From Cyanobium sp. AMD-g (GTDB lineage Bacteria; Cyanobacteriota; Cyanobacteriia; PCC-6307; Cyanobiaceae): a DNA stretch of 64,000 nucleotides. Below are positions 47,282-56,534 of this stretch, in pieces (the first letter of the stretch is position 1; each line of letters starts with the position of its first letter). The stretch is from the NCBI RefSeq assembly GCF_024346395.1, contig NZ_JAGQCW010000003.1, positions 1 to 64,000 of the forward strand, written 5' to 3'. Position numbers and translations under genes: made by a program. The notes below the pieces were generated by a model. It was not told the DNA's origin and did not search any database. It saw only the letters and a list, made by a program, of their open reading frames with translations.

Positions 47282-48325
47282 GTGACTCCTGACCCTTCAG
47301 TGACACGGGGTCCTCTTCTCGTCACAGGGGTCGCCGGCTTCATCGGGGGAGCTGTGGCCGAGGAGCTCCTGGCCCGTGGAGAGCGGGTGATCGGCCTGGA
47401 CAACCTCAACGCCTACTACGACCCAGCCCTGAAGCAGGCGCGGCTGGAGAGGCTTGAGCGTCTGGCCCCCACGGGGGCTTTCCGCTTCCATCGCCTCGAC
47501 CTGGTGGACTCTGAAGGGGTCGCGGCACTGTTCGCCGCCGAGCGGCCCACCCGGGTGCTGCATCTGGCCGCCCAGGCGGGCGTCCGCCATTCGATCGACA
47601 ACCCGTCGCTTTACATCCAGAGCAACCTGGTGGGCTTTGCCACGATCCTCGAAGCCTGCCGCCATGGGGCCGTGGACCATCTTGTGTACGCGTCGAGCAG
47701 TTCGATTTACGGCGGCAACCGCCACATGCCGTTCTCTGAGCAGGATCCGGTCAACCATCCGGTCAGCCTGTACGCGGCCACCAAGAAGGCCAACGAGCTG
47801 ATGGCCCACACCTACAGCCATCTCTATGGGTTGCCGGCCACCGGGCTGCGCTTCTTCACCGTTTATGGCCCCTGGGGGCGGCCTGACATGGCGCCGATGC
47901 TGTTTGCCAAGGCGATCCTGGCTGGCGACCCGATCCGGGTGTTCAACCACGGCCGCATGGAACGGGATTTCACTTACATCGATGACATCGTCGAAGGGGT
48001 GATCCGCTGCCTCGACAAACCCGCCACGGCGGATCCCGGCTTTGACCCGCTGCATCCCAACCCGGCCACCGCCGCCGCCCCGCACCGGATCTTCAACATC
48101 GGCAATGCCCAGCCGGTGGCCCTGCTGCAGTTCATCGCCCTGCTGGAGCGGGCCCTCGGACGCCCCGCGATCATGGATCTGCAGCCCATGCAGCCCGGCG
48201 ACGTGCCGGCCACTGCGGCCGACACCACGGCCCTGGCGGCCTGGGTGGGGTTCCGCCCTTCCACCCCGATCGAGGCGGGGATCGAGCGTTTCGCCGCCTG
48301 GTTCAAGCCGTTCCACGGCGGCTGA
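47282..48325 (+). CDS. UDP-glucuronate 4-epimerase-like NAD-dependent epimerase
   Basis: A 347-residue extended-SDR protein. Start uncertain: GTG 47282 is used, TTG codons at 47276 and 47279 are alternatives. Features: LLVTGVAGFIGGAVAEELL, GLDNLNAYYDPALKQARL, HLAAQAGVRHSIDNPSLYIQ, SSSSIYGGNRHMPFSE, and SLYAATKKANELMAH with Tyr-x3-Lys. FFTVYGPWGRPDMAPMLF is the typical UDP-GlcA 4-epimerase block. It would make UDP-galacturonate and therefore depends on UDP-glucuronate from a working ugd. It diverges from the fusion gene across about 165 bp and precedes hisS. Confidence 0.9.
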   Translation: MTPDPSVTRGPLLVTGVAGFIGGAVAEELLARGERVIGLDNLNAYYDPALKQARLERLERLAPTGAFRFHRLDLVDSEGVAALFAAERPTRVLHLAAQAGVRHSIDNPSLYIQSNLVGFATILEACRHGAVDHLVYASSSSIYGGNRHMPFSEQDPVNHPVSLYAATKKANELMAHTYSHLYGLPATGLRFFTVYGPWGRPDMAPMLFAKAILAGDPIRVFNHGRMERDFTYIDDIVEGVIRCLDKPATADPGFDPLHPNPATAAAPHRIFNIGNAQPVALLQFIALLERALGRPAIMDLQPMQPGDVPATAADTTALAAWVGFRPSTPIEAGIERFAAWFKPFHGG

Positions 48326-48370
48326 GCCGACCCCTTCGGGCACAATGAATCGCTGCCGATCCGCACCGTC

Positions 48371-49681
48371 TTGAAACCGCTCCAGAGCCTGCGGGGCATG
48401 GTTGACCTGCTGCCCGGTCAGACCCCCTTCTGGCAGCGGATCGAAGCCACCGCCCGGGACCACTTCCGCCTGGCCGCTGTTGAAGAGATCCGCACGCCGC
48501 TGCTGGAGGTGACCGAGTTGTTCGCCCGGGGCATCGGTGAGGCCACCGACGTGGTGGGCAAGGAGATGTACAGCTTCCAGGATCGGGGCGAGCGCCACTG
48601 CACCCTGCGGCCAGAGGGCACCGCCTCGGTGGTGCGGGCCGCCATCCAGCACGGCCTGGTGGCCCAGGGGCCCCAGCGGCTCTGGTATGGCGGCCCGATG
48701 TTCCGCTATGAGCGTCCCCAGGCCGGCCGCCAGCGGCAGTTTCACCAGATCGGTCTGGAGTTTCTCGGCCATGGCGATCCGCGCAGCGACGTGGAGGCCA
48801 TCGCCATCGCCTGGGATCTGCTGATGGATCTGGGGGTGGGCGGCCTGTCGCTGGAGCTCAACTCCCTGGGCAGTGCCGACGACCGCCGGTGCTACCGGGC
48901 CGAGCTGGTGGGCTGGCTGGAGGCCCATCGGGAGCGTCTGGATCCCGATTCGCAGCAGCGGATCAGCACCAACCCCCTGCGGGTGCTGGATTCCAAGAAC
49001 CCCGAGACCCAGGCCCTGCTGGCCGGAGCCCCCACCCTGGCCGACGCCCTCAGCGGCGAGAGCCATGAACGCTTTCTGCGGGTGCGGCAGGGCCTCGAGG
49101 CGCTCGCCATCCCGTTCGAGCTCAACCCGCGCCTGGTGCGGGGCCTGGATTACTACGGCCACACTGCCTTTGAGATCACCAGCAGCCAGCTGGGGGCCCA
49201 GGCCACCGTCTGCGGCGGCGGCCGCTACGACGGGCTGGTGGAGCAGCTGGGCGGCCCCCCCACGCCGGCCGTGGGCTGGGCCCTGGGCATGGAGCGGCTG
49301 GTGCTGCTGCTCAGCCAGGCGGAGCAGGGCGAGGGCGCCGGACAGCGGCCCGCCGCGGCGCCCGACCTCTACGTGGTGAGCCGGGGGGTGGCGGGCGAGG
49401 CCTATGCCATGCGGCTGGCTCGCCACTGTCGCCATCGGCCCGGGGAGCCGCTGGCTGTGCAGGTGGATCTCTCGGGAGCCGGCTTTGACAAACAGCTGAA
49501 GCGGGCCCGCCGCAGTGGGGCCCGCTGGGCGCTGCTGCTGGGGGATGAGGAGGCTGCCAATGGCAGCGTGCGGCTGATGCCCCTGGCGGCCCGGCCAGGC
49601 GATGGGGGGACAGGACAGACGGATCGCCACATGAGCGAGACGGAGTTCCTGGCGCTCAGCCTCGATCAGCTCAACGGCTGA
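48371..49681 (+). CDS. hisS: Histidyl-tRNA synthetase
   Basis: A 436-residue class II synthetase that charges tRNA-His. A TTG start at 48371 gives [17 protein letters not shown], matching the usual HisRS N-terminus; a start at the internal ATG would remove conserved residues. Motif 2 is [19 protein letters not shown], preceded by [12 protein letters not shown]. The histidine-specific block is [14 protein letters not shown], and motif 3 lies around [18 protein letters not shown]-terminal anticodon-binding domain follows. Its end is 95 bp from the convergent psbJ. Confidence 0.96.
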   Translation: MKPLQSLRGMVDLLPGQTPFWQRIEATARDHFRLAAVEEIRTPLLEVTELFARGIGEATDVVGKEMYSFQDRGERHCTLRPEGTASVVRAAIQHGLVAQGPQRLWYGGPMFRYERPQAGRQRQFHQIGLEFLGHGDPRSDVEAIAIAWDLLMDLGVGGLSLELNSLGSADDRRCYRAELVGWLEAHRERLDPDSQQRISTNPLRVLDSKNPETQALLAGAPTLADALSGESHERFLRVRQGLEALAIPFELNPRLVRGLDYYGHTAFEITSSQLGAQATVCGGGRYDGLVEQLGGPPTPAVGWALGMERLVLLLSQAEQGEGAGQRPAAAPDLYVVSRGVAGEAYAMRLARHCRHRPGEPLAVQVDLSGAGFDKQLKRARRSGARWALLLGDEEAANGSVRLMPLAARPGDGGTGQTDRHMSETEFLALSLDQLNG

Positions 49682-49712
49682 GGGGAGACCGGCGCGAATA
49701 AGGGGGCGCCAT

Positions 49713-49744
49713 AAAAAAGGACGCTCCCGTGACTTGGAACGTCC
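49713..49744 (-). terminator. Intrinsic terminator of psbEFLJ
   Basis: Read on the minus strand: GGACGTTCC, a 7-base loop, then GGGAGCGTCC, then six T residues. The nine-base-pair stem has one G-U pair. It lies 33 bp past the psbJ stop, between psbJ and hisS, and is oriented to end psb transcription. Confidence 0.85.
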
Positions 49745-49776
49745 AGAGATCTGATGATTCTCGTCGCTGGGCTGAA

Positions 49777-49977
49777 TCAGGCCGAACCGACGCCCACGTA
49801 GGAGCCGTAGAAGAACAGGCCGACCACGAAGATGACGGCCATGCCGCCGGCGGTGGCGACCATCCAGAGGGGCAGAACCCCTTCGGTCCAACGGCTCTTC
49901 CAGGCCACGGCCGGGCGGCCATCGGGAAGGCGGTCGGGAATACGGCCGTCAGGAAGTGAGGATTTCTTGCCGCTCAT
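49777..49977 (-). CDS. psbJ: Photosystem II protein J
   Basis: A 66-residue protein whose C-terminal half, from about residue 33, is the classic Psb[21 protein letters not shown] followed by [11 protein letters not shown], a single thylakoid helix. The N-terminal half is a basic, Asp/Pro-rich extension with a repeated DGR motif ([13 protein letters not shown]) as in picocyanobacterial forms. PsbJ affects electron flow on the PSII acceptor side. Last gene of the psbEFLJ operon, 18 bp after psbL, followed by a good intrinsic terminator. Confidence 0.97.
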   Translation of the reverse strand: MSGKKSSLPDGRIPDRLPDGRPAVAWKSRWTEGVLPLWMVATAGGMAVIFVVGLFFYGSYVGVGSA

Positions 49978-49995
49978 GGATGGGGTGCCTCCCGA

Positions 49996-50115
49996 TCAGT
50001 TGAAGAAGTAGCTGGAGAAGAGGATGCCGATGACGAACACGAACAGCAGGCCCAGGTAAAGGCTGGTGCGGTTCAGTTCGACCGGCAGGTTGTTGGGGTT
50101 GGGATTGCGCTGCAT
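49996..50115 (-). CDS. psbL: Photosystem II protein L
   Basis: A 39-residue protein: [20 protein letters not shown] followed by the single helix [19 protein letters not shown]. This is the canonical PsbL length and sequence pattern. It stabilises the PSII dimer and the QA site. The start is 7 bp downstream of the psbF stop; psbJ follows by 18 bp. Confidence 0.97.
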   Translation of the reverse strand: MQRNPNPNNLPVELNRTSLYLGLLFVFVIGILFSSYFFN

Positions 50116-50122
50116 GGATGTC

Positions 50123-50260
50123 TCAGCGACGGACGAACTGCATGGCGGCCAGGGCACCCAGGAAGAAAACCGTGGGGATGCCGAGGGCGTGGACGGACAG
50201 CCAACGCACCGTGAAGATCGGATAGTTGCGCGGCGTGGTGGGGGCGGTGGACTGGGTCAT
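50123..50260 (-). CDS. psbF: Cytochrome b559 beta subunit
   Basis: A 45-residue protein, [20 protein letters not shown] then [19 protein letters not shown] and MQFVRR. His24 is the heme ligand shared with PsbE. One transmembrane helix. The ATG overlaps the psbE stop (ATGA), which fits coupled, equimolar production of the two cytochrome b559 subunits. Confidence 0.97.
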   Translation of the reverse strand: MTQSTAPTTPRNYPIFTVRWLSVHALGIPTVFFLGALAAMQFVRR

Positions 50261-50511
50261 GGTTCCTGGAGGCGCAGATCAAGGCTGCTCTTGCCCTCGT
50301 AACGCTGGCTCACAACGGGAGCCTTGGTTTCCTGGGCCTGGAAGTAGGCATCCGGACGGGGCGTGCCGAAGGCGTCGTAGGCCAGGCCGGTGGACACGAA
50401 CATGAAGCCCGCCAGGAAGATGGCCGGCAGTGTCACCGCATGGATGACCCAGTAGCGGATGCTTGTGATGATCTCGAAGAACGGGCGTTCCCCTGTGGAG
50501 CCGGCAGCCAT
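50257..50511 (-). CDS. psbE: Cytochrome b559 alpha subunit
   Basis: An 84-residue protein of canonical length. [20 protein letters not shown] gives the stromal start of the helix with heme ligand His24; [20 protein letters not shown] completes it, and [10 protein letters not shown] begins the lumenal tail. With PsbF it forms cytochrome b559, needed for PSII assembly. First gene of psbEFLJ, 87 bp after ycf48 on the same strand. A weak -10-like TAGGAT occurs about 30 bases upstream of the ATG, so a separate promoter is possible but not shown. Confidence 0.98.
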   Translation of the reverse strand: MAAGSTGERPFFEIITSIRYWVIHAVTLPAIFLAGFMFVSTGLAYDAFGTPRPDAYFQAQETKAPVVSQRYEGKSSLDLRLQEP

Positions 50512-50598
50512 AGCAACAAGCGTTCAGCCCGAAGATCCTAGGGGTCGACCGGGTGCCACCGACGGCCGGGCGGGGGGTTGGTTACAGAGGGACGCAGT

Positions 50599-51639
50599 TC
50601 AGCCGACCCAGCGCAGCAGCACGCCCCGCTCGCCCAGGACGAAGCCCTTGCCGCCGGGGGCGAAGACGATCCGCGAGAAGTTGGTGGGCTGTTCGCTGCC
50701 CACCGGATCCCGCTGCCAGCTGGCGCCGGAATCGTTGCTCACCAGCAGGGTGCCGTTGCCGCCGCCGGTCCAGATGGCGCCGCGGGGATCCCAGGCCATG
50801 TCGAGGTAGCCGTAGCCGTTGGTGATCGGGATCACGGGCTTGCTCCAGTCGCCGCTCTCGGTGGTCTCGGCGGTGCTGGGGTCACCGTCGAAGCGCAGCT
50901 GGGCACCCCGGGCCACCATCCAGAGATGGCCGTCGGGCTGGAATCCCATCGACTGCAGCCGCTGGCTGCTGACGCGCTGATGCACCTGCCAGGCGGGCTG
51001 GCCCGGTTCCCAGGTGGCGAAGAAGTTTCCGAGGCTGCTGACGCTCACGTAGTCGCCCTCGGGGCTGCGGCGCAGGTCACGGATGGCGCCGGCGGCGTCA
51101 CCCACCAGGGCCTGCCAGCTGGAGCCGGCATCGCTGGTGCGGTACACGGCGCCCACGTTGGTGGCCAGCTCGGCGCTTTTCGGCCCCTGGGCCGTGACCA
51201 GGTACGGCTCACCCGGGAGCTTGGTGTCGAGCAGCAGCCGGCTCCAGCTCTTGCCGGCATCGTCGCTGTGCAGCAGCAGGCCCGGCTGGCCCACGATCCA
51301 GCCCTCATCGCCCCTGAAATCGATGCTGATCAGGCGGAAGTTCTCCTCCTCGGGCAGATCGAGGGCCCGCTCCTGCCAGCTGGCTCCGCCGTCGTCGGTT
51401 TCCATGATCAACCGGTTGCTGCCCACCAGGAAGCCGTGGTCGGCGTTGGTGAAGGCGACGTCGAGGGGGTTGGAGCGGGTGTCCAGGGGAACCGACTGCC
51501 ACGGGCTGGCGGCCGCCGTGGGCAGGCCCGTGGTGACGCAGCCCGTCAGACCGAAGGCGAGCACCAGCGACAGGGCCAGGCTGAGCAGGGGGCGCAGCGG
51601 GCGCAGGACGGCCGGCAGGGCAGGGAGGGGCGCAGGCAT
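50599..51639 (-). CDS. ycf48: Photosystem II assembly factor Ycf48 (HCF136)
   Basis: A 346-residue lipoprotein-like beta-propeller. The start at 51639 gives a signal peptide with an LTGC lipobox at Cys34. The body has repeated blade motifs: TDDGGASWQERAL, SDDAGKSWSRLLL, TSDAGSSWQALVG and SNDSGASWQRDP, each with the Asp-x-Gly-x-x-Trp pattern, and VGSNRLIMET and VGQPGLLLHS in neighbouring strands. Ycf48 binds the D1 precursor early in PSII assembly in the lumen. The start codon overlaps the rubA stop (TGATG), and psbE lies downstream, an order conserved in cyanobacteria. Confidence 0.95.
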   Translation of the reverse strand: MPAPLPALPAVLRPLRPLLSLALSLVLAFGLTGCVTTGLPTAAASPWQSVPLDTRSNPLDVAFTNADHGFLVGSNRLIMETDDGGASWQERALDLPEEENFRLISIDFRGDEGWIVGQPGLLLHSDDAGKSWSRLLLDTKLPGEPYLVTAQGPKSAELATNVGAVYRTSDAGSSWQALVGDAAGAIRDLRRSPEGDYVSVSSLGNFFATWEPGQPAWQVHQRVSSQRLQSMGFQPDGHLWMVARGAQLRFDGDPSTAETTESGDWSKPVIPITNGYGYLDMAWDPRGAIWTGGGNGTLLVSNDSGASWQRDPVGSEQPTNFSRIVFAPGGKGFVLGERGVLLRWVG

Positions 51640-52037
51640 CAACGCAGGGAGTAAAGGGAGAGGAAGAAGGCGAACGCCAGGGCGAAACCGCCGAAGATCA
51701 GCACGTTCTTCTGGCCGGGGGTGAGGCGGTTCACCCCCAGGCCGAAGTTGAGGTTCTCCTCGAAGCCGCTGGGCTTGTTGCGGGGGCCGATGTCCTTGAA
51801 GGCGCCCACCCGGCTGCGGCAGACGGGGCAGCGGAAGCCCACGGGGTCGAGGTCGAGGAAGGAGGTGCCGGCGGGAATGGCCAGCTTCTTGACCCCTTCG
51901 CCGGGGTCGTAGACGAAGCCGCAGCTGCGGCATTCGAAGCGGTGGCTGGCGGGGTCGTCGACGACGGCTTCCGGCGCCTCGCTGGGCGCCTCGATCGGGG
52001 CCTCGGTGGGCAGTTCCGTCGGCGGTTCCGTGCTCAT
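51639..52037 (-). CDS. rubA: Membrane-anchored rubredoxin RubA
   Basis: A 132-residue protein required for PSII assembly in studied cyanobacteria. The rubredoxin domain has four iron-ligand cysteines, C36-x2-C39 (ECRSCGFVYDP) and C70-x2-C73 (RCPVCRSRVGAF). A C-terminal helix (VLIFGGFALAFAFFLSLY) anchors it in the membrane. The N-terminal 27 residues are a low-complexity Pro/Thr/Glu/Ala stretch with repeated TE-P and EAP units. It leads the rubA-ycf48-psbEFLJ group and diverges from ndhC with 90 bp between starts, so that spacer probably carries both promoters. Confidence 0.96.
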   Translation of the reverse strand: MSTEPPTELPTEAPIEAPSEAPEAVVDDPASHRFECRSCGFVYDPGEGVKKLAIPAGTSFLDLDPVGFRCPVCRSRVGAFKDIGPRNKPSGFEENLNFGLGVNRLTPGQKNVLIFGGFALAFAFFLSLYSLR

Positions 52038-52127
52038 CCCTTGCCTGGCCGTACCGACTGATCCTATCGACGGCTACCCCAGCCCCCGGAGGCAAGTGGC
52101 AGAATGCGCGCCAGGTTGGGTCTGCCG

Positions 52128-52490
52128 ATGTTCGTGCTCTCCGGCTACGACGCCTTTCTGGGCTTCCTGCTGATTTCGGCGGCAGTCCCGGTGCTGGCGC
52201 TGGTGGCCAACAAGCTGCTGGCCCCCAAGAGCCGCCAGGGGGAGCGCCAGCTCACCTATGAATCGGGGATGGAGCCGATCGGCGGCGCCTGGATTCAGTT
52301 CAATATCCGCTACTACATGTTTGCGCTGGTCTTCGTCATCTTCGATGTCGAGACGGTGTTCCTTTACCCCTGGGCGGTGGCCTTCCACCGGCTGGGTCTG
52401 CTGGCCTTCATCGAGGCCCTGATCTTCATCTCCATCCTGGTGCTGGCCCTGGCGTACGCCTGGCGCAAGGGCGCCCTCGAGTGGAGCTGA
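52128..52490 (+). CDS. ndhC: NDH-1 subunit 3 (NdhC)
   Basis: A 120-residue three-helix membrane subunit of the photosynthetic NDH-1 complex. The start at 52128 ([20 protein letters not shown]) gives the standard cyanobacterial length; an upstream in-frame ATG would add eight atypical residues. Family blocks: [40 protein letters not shown] and LYPWAVAF. It heads the ndhC-ndhK-ndhJ operon, with ndhK 12 bp downstream. Confidence 0.97.
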   Translation: MFVLSGYDAFLGFLLISAAVPVLALVANKLLAPKSRQGERQLTYESGMEPIGGAWIQFNIRYYMFALVFVIFDVETVFLYPWAVAFHRLGLLAFIEALIFISILVLALAYAWRKGALEWS

Positions 52491-52502
52491 TCACCCCCCA
52501 CC

Positions 52503-53246
52503 ATGACCCTCACCTCCCCTGCAGGATCCCTCTCGGTCGATGCGCTGCGCGATCTGCGTGAAGCCAGTTGCGGCCCCGTGGGCGCCCCCGGTGTCACCGC
52601 CGACCTGTCCGAGAACATCATCCTCACCAGCCTTGACGACCTGCACAACTGGGCCCGGCTCAGCAGCCTCTGGCCGCTGCTCTACGGCACGGCCTGCTGT
52701 TTCATCGAGTTCGCGGCCCTGATCGGTTCCCGCTTCGACTTCGACCGTTTCGGCCTGGTGCCACGCTCCAGCCCGCGCCAGGCGGATCTGCTGATCGTGG
52801 CCGGCACCGTCACGATGAAGATGGGGCCAGCGCTGGTCCGGCTCTACGAGCAGATGCCGGAGCCGAAGTACGTGATCGCCATGGGCGCCTGCACGATCAC
52901 CGGCGGCATGTTCTCCGCCGACTCGACCACGGCGGTGCGCGGTGTCGACAAGCTGATCCCCGTTGATCTCTACCTGCCGGGTTGCCCACCACGGCCGGAA
53001 GCGATCTTTGATGCGGTGATCAAGCTGCGCAAGAAGGTGGGTAACGAAACCTTCGCCGAACGCGGCAACCTGCGCCCCACCCACCGCTACTGCACCATCC
53101 CCCACCAGATGAAGCGGATGGAGCCGATCGTCACCGGTGCCTACCTGCGGGCCGAAACCCAGCAGGCTGCCCTCGCCGCCGCTGCCGGCCTGCCGATGGC
53201 TGCCACCGTTCCTGCCACCACCACCGCCCCTAGCACCGATGCCTGA
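52503..53246 (+). CDS. ndhK: NDH-1 subunit K (NdhK, N2 cluster)
   Basis: A 247-residue peripheral-arm subunit that carries the terminal 4Fe-4S cluster N2. The ligand cysteines are visible: the tandem Cys65-Cys66 in [10 protein letters not shown], Cys130 in [12 protein letters not shown] and Cys161 in [12 protein letters not shown]. The C-terminal Ala/Thr/Pro-rich tail (about 220-247) is typical of picocyanobacteria. Electron transfer from ferredoxin toward plastoquinone. Overlaps ndhJ by 8 bp. Confidence 0.97.
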   Translation: MTLTSPAGSLSVDALRDLREASCGPVGAPGVTADLSENIILTSLDDLHNWARLSSLWPLLYGTACCFIEFAALIGSRFDFDRFGLVPRSSPRQADLLIVAGTVTMKMGPALVRLYEQMPEPKYVIAMGACTITGGMFSADSTTAVRGVDKLIPVDLYLPGCPPRPEAIFDAVIKLRKKVGNETFAERGNLRPTHRYCTIPHQMKRMEPIVTGAYLRAETQQAALAAAAGLPMAATVPATTTAPSTDA

Positions 53247-53796
53247 GGAGTCCTCGATCACGACCCCTGCCACCGGTCCGGTGGGCACCTGGTTGGGCGG
53301 CCAGGGTTTCGATGCTGCGCCGCTGGGCCCCGACCATGACGGTGTCGAGATGCTGGGAGTGGAACCCGCCGCTTTGCCCCTGGTGGCCACGGCCCTGAAG
53401 GCCGCCGGATTCGATTATCTGCAGTGCCAGGGCGGCTATGACGAGGGACCGGGTGGGCGGCTGGTGAGCTTCTACCACCTGGTGAAGATGGCCGCGATGC
53501 TGGATCAGCTGGAGGCTCTGGCCGTTGGCACCGGTCCCCTGCCGGCCGACGTTCGGCCAGAGGAAGTGCGCCTGAAGGTGTTCCTTCCCCGTGACGGCGC
53601 GCTCACGATCCCCAGCCTCTATGGCCTGTTCCGCGGTGCCGATTGGCAGGAGCGCGAAACCTTCGACATGTTCGGCATCACTTACGAGGGCCATCCCCAT
53701 CCCAAGCGTCTGCTGATGCCGGAGGACTGGAAGGGTTACCCGCTGCGTAAGGATTATGTGCAGCCTGATTTTTATGAGATGCAGGATGCGTATTGA
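53239..53796 (+). CDS. ndhJ: NDH-1 subunit J (NdhJ)
   Basis: A 185-residue hydrophilic subunit of NDH-1 (30-kDa/NuoC family). The ATG at 53239 lies inside the end of ndhK. A variable N-terminus of about 35 residues is followed by [18 protein letters not shown] and the signature [20 protein letters not shown] with [16 protein letters not shown]. Last gene of ndhC-K-J. Its stop is only 5 bp from the stop of the convergent WbsX-like gene, where the polysaccharide block begins. Confidence 0.96.
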   Translation: MPEESSITTPATGPVGTWLGGQGFDAAPLGPDHDGVEMLGVEPAALPLVATALKAAGFDYLQCQGGYDEGPGGRLVSFYHLVKMAAMLDQLEALAVGTGPLPADVRPEEVRLKVFLPRDGALTIPSLYGLFRGADWQERETFDMFGITYEGHPHPKRLLMPEDWKGYPLRKDYVQPDFYEMQDAY

Positions 53797-53801
53797 GTGG
53801 A

Positions 53802-54890
53802 TCAGCGGCTGAGCGCTGAAAGGGTTTCCTCGAGGTAGCGGGTTCCCCAACGTTGGTCCGGTTCCAGATGGTTGCCTTCGGCCCATTCGTTCCAGGCATT
53901 GATGAATACCACCGGCTCGGGTAGGCCGCGAGTCGGCAGTTGCGCCACGGTTTGCCGAAGCCATTCGCCGTAGCGCTCGGGGGTCGCATCCTGAAGCACG
54001 ATGCCTCCCCAGCGCCGGCGAGCCGTGTTGTCCCATGAGGGTGTCACACAGGGGAAGCGGGTATAGGGCGGAACGGGTCTGGAAAGGGCGGCTTGGCATA
54101 CCTTCTCGTAGTCGACAACCCGGTGGATTTTCTTTCCCGGGGATTCGTTCTTCATTTTCCCCTTGATTCTTTCGCGGAGGCTGGGGGGCTGGGAGGAAAG
54201 AGTGCCCAGGATCGGCCAGCATGGCTGAAACTCCACAGCTGCATCAAAGCCGAAGTCGTGTGGGTTGCGTATCTCACTTTCTTTTGATTCGACGGAAACG
54301 AGATAGAGATCACCCAATCCTTGGCTTCGGGAAACGGATCGCCAGATCTCTGCTGTTCGGGCAGGATCTGGCATGGCGCTTGTTCGGTAGACAAGAAAAA
54401 GTGGCTTTCCTTCAATCCGGATGTAGCGAGGATCCCTGAAGGCCTCAAGTAAGGATGTCAGATGGTCATGGTCGTCCTGCTCGCTGTAGGCCTGCTCAAG
54501 GAGAATCTCATCATCGGAGCCGTCCCAGCGGCGGGTCCAGTTTTCGTTGGCCCAGCAGAGGCAGAAGGGGAAATCTGGTTCTCCTGAAGCCAGCACGTCT
54601 TCGAACGGCCGTTGCAGCACCCTGCGGCCATTGAACCAATAGTGGTAGTAGCAGAAGCCATGGATGCCGAAGGCTTTTGCCAGTTCAGCTTGGGCTTGGC
54701 GTGCTTCCGGCAGGCGTAGGTCATAAAAGCCGAGGTCGGCAGGAAGGTGGGGTTGGTAGTGATGAGCAAACAGGGGCCGTGCCTTGGCCACGTTGCGCCA
54801 TTCGGTGAAACCCTTTCCCCACCAGGCGTCGTTTTCCGGGATTGGGTGGTATTGGGGTAGGTAGAAGGCGATGGCCTTGGTCAGGAGCAC
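53802..54890 (-). CDS. WbsX-like (GH99-like domain) glycan biosynthesis protein
   Basis: A 362-residue protein with a GTG start (MLLTKAIAFYLPQYHPIPEN). The whole length matches the WbsX/glycosyl-hydrolase-99-like domain: DAWWGKGFTEWRNVAKARPL, HGFCYYHYWFNGRRVL, PFCLCWANENWTRRWDG and FINAWNEWAEGNHLEPD at the C-terminal end. These proteins occur in O-antigen and capsule clusters and have a TIM-barrel fold; whether they transfer or cleave sugars is not settled. It is at the downstream end of the minus-strand block, 60 bp after the GT4 gene. Confidence 0.85.
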   Translation of the reverse strand: MLLTKAIAFYLPQYHPIPENDAWWGKGFTEWRNVAKARPLFAHHYQPHLPADLGFYDLRLPEARQAQAELAKAFGIHGFCYYHYWFNGRRVLQRPFEDVLASGEPDFPFCLCWANENWTRRWDGSDDEILLEQAYSEQDDHDHLTSLLEAFRDPRYIRIEGKPLFLVYRTSAMPDPARTAEIWRSVSRSQGLGDLYLVSVESKESEIRNPHDFGFDAAVEFQPCWPILGTLSSQPPSLRERIKGKMKNESPGKKIHRVVDYEKVCQAALSRPVPPYTRFPCVTPSWDNTARRRWGGIVLQDATPERYGEWLRQTVAQLPTRGLPEPVVFINAWNEWAEGNHLEPDQRWGTRYLEETLSALSR

Positions 54891-54950
54891 GGGGTTGTTG
54901 TACGGAAGATGATTTTGAATCTTAGACTTTTTGTGTGCGCTTTCTTCTCA

Positions 54951-56201
54951 TCAACGATTGCTTACCTGAAGCAGATGATGCTCGATTCGATCGATGGCTG
55001 ACTCCACAGGCCAGGTGGCCATCACATGCTGGCGTGCCTGAAGGCCCATGCGCTTCGCCGCGCCAAGATCCAGGGTGAAGCGGAGGATGAGTTCAGCCAG
55101 AGCCTCCGGGTCACTGTCGTTGGCGAGGAGGCCATTCACTCCCGGGACAATCGTTTCCTTGACCCCCCCCTCGGCAATGGCCACCACTGCCGTGCCACAG
55201 GCATTGGCTTCAAGGGGGGCTAGACCGAAAGGCTCAAGAAATGGGGTGTAGAGGAAACAGGCGGCCCGCCCCAGGATCTGCTGGAGTTCCTGATCGGAGG
55301 CCCTGACAATATGCTGAAAATCGACGCCAAGATCGGCCGCCAAGCCGTGCATCGCTGAGACATAGTCTGGATCTGCAATGTTGCCGATCCATTTCAAGGG
55401 AGGACGCAGATTCTGAGGGATGACAGCTATGGCATGGAGGGCCCTTTCCACTCGCTTGCCATAGTGGAGTCCGCCAACACTGACGACATAGCTCTCCTTC
55501 TCTCCATCAGAGACGTTGAAGTCAGAGGTGTCAATTCCTAAGTAGCAGACTTTCGAATCCAGATTGTAGGCTCTCAAAATACTTTCGCGGCTGAACTGAG
55601 AGTTGCAGAGTATGCGATTGTAACTGCGAGCCCAACGGAACTCTTCTGAGGCCTGGAGCCGGATCCAATGATTGCGATGCAGATCTCTGCACCGTTCGGC
55701 GGAGCGTTTGAAGGGATTATGTGGATGCCGCGTTGCAACCTGTGGCAGGAGCCAGGGCAGGCGTGGAGAGGCTTCATAGAACGGGCGGTAGGGCTCTTGC
55801 AAATAGATGAGGGAGGGAATATCAACATAGGTGCCGATGCATGTGTTGTATGTCAGCGTGCAAGAATTGGCAAAGAGGATGTCGAAACCACCTTTGCGGA
55901 TAGCTTCGCCACATTGGCTGCCATGAATTAGCATTCGATTGAGCTGGCCGATTCTGTACTCTGCTTCTTTGGAACGAAGCCAATCAGGGAGCAACTTCTT
56001 TGGCCCTTGCCTCTTAGGTTCGCTTGGCAGGACCAGCACATCCTCAATGGCATGAGGGGAGAGTGGAAGATAACCATGATCTGCGATATTCGTGCTGAAG
56101 GCATGAATCTTATGGCCTCTCCTTGCGAGACCTTGAACATGCATATGCAAAGCACGCTTGGCACCGCCCGAATTGAGATTGTGCCAGACTGCGATTTTCA
56201 T
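54951..56201 (-). CDS. Glycosyltransferase family 4
   Basis: A 416-residue GT-B enzyme. The ATG at 56201 (MKIAVWHNLNSGGAKRALHM) gives the standard start; an upstream GTG would add 13 residues. Acceptor-side features: GGAKRALHMHVQGLARRGH and the later NSQFSRESILRAYNLDSKVC. Donor side: VSVGGLHYGKRVERALHAI, ASDQELQQILGRAACFLY and PFLEPFGLAPLEANACGTAV with E-x7-E. Retaining GT4 activity on a surface glycan is expected; sugar unknown. It is moderately AT-rich. Upstream there is a 333-bp stretch without a gene. Confidence 0.88.
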   Translation of the reverse strand: MKIAVWHNLNSGGAKRALHMHVQGLARRGHKIHAFSTNIADHGYLPLSPHAIEDVLVLPSEPKRQGPKKLLPDWLRSKEAEYRIGQLNRMLIHGSQCGEAIRKGGFDILFANSCTLTYNTCIGTYVDIPSLIYLQEPYRPFYEASPRLPWLLPQVATRHPHNPFKRSAERCRDLHRNHWIRLQASEEFRWARSYNRILCNSQFSRESILRAYNLDSKVCYLGIDTSDFNVSDGEKESYVVSVGGLHYGKRVERALHAIAVIPQNLRPPLKWIGNIADPDYVSAMHGLAADLGVDFQHIVRASDQELQQILGRAACFLYTPFLEPFGLAPLEANACGTAVVAIAEGGVKETIVPGVNGLLANDSDPEALAELILRFTLDLGAAKRMGLQARQHVMATWPVESAIDRIEHHLLQVSNR

Positions 56202-56534
56202 GGGGTGGTGTGATCCGGCTGTGCTGATGTTGTCAACCACTGGCCCAACTCTAGCTTGTCAAGCCTTCCTGATCCGCTCATTTCACCTCGCGGGGCTCCC
56301 CGTTGATCTTGTGTGTCTGCATGAGATGAACTGACATTGCCGCCTTCACCTATTATAGCTGAAGTTTGAATCCTGCTAGACCAGCGATGGTCTCTTGCCC
56401 TGCTGAAACATTCTCCTGCCGTGCATCTACTGAATGGGAGTAAAGGAGTTGCTTTGCGACTCCTTGACAAAAGGTTCTGACCGCCCTGCCAGAAACAGTT
56501 TCTCTCGTGGAAGAGAGTGAGCTTTGAATCGTGA
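56202..56534 (-). other. Intergenic stretch without recognised gene
   Basis: 333 bp between the GT4 gene and the decayed glycosyltransferase. Short open frames exist but none has a recognisable protein pattern or a convincing ribosome site. It probably holds the promoter of the GT4/WbsX pair; I cannot place it. Confidence 0.5.

Noticed and set aside
47297-49891. 864-residue minus-strand open frame
   Set aside because: Crosses the antisense of two well-identified genes (the UDP-glucuronate 4-epimerase-like gene and hisS) plus the psb terminator; no domain is visible.
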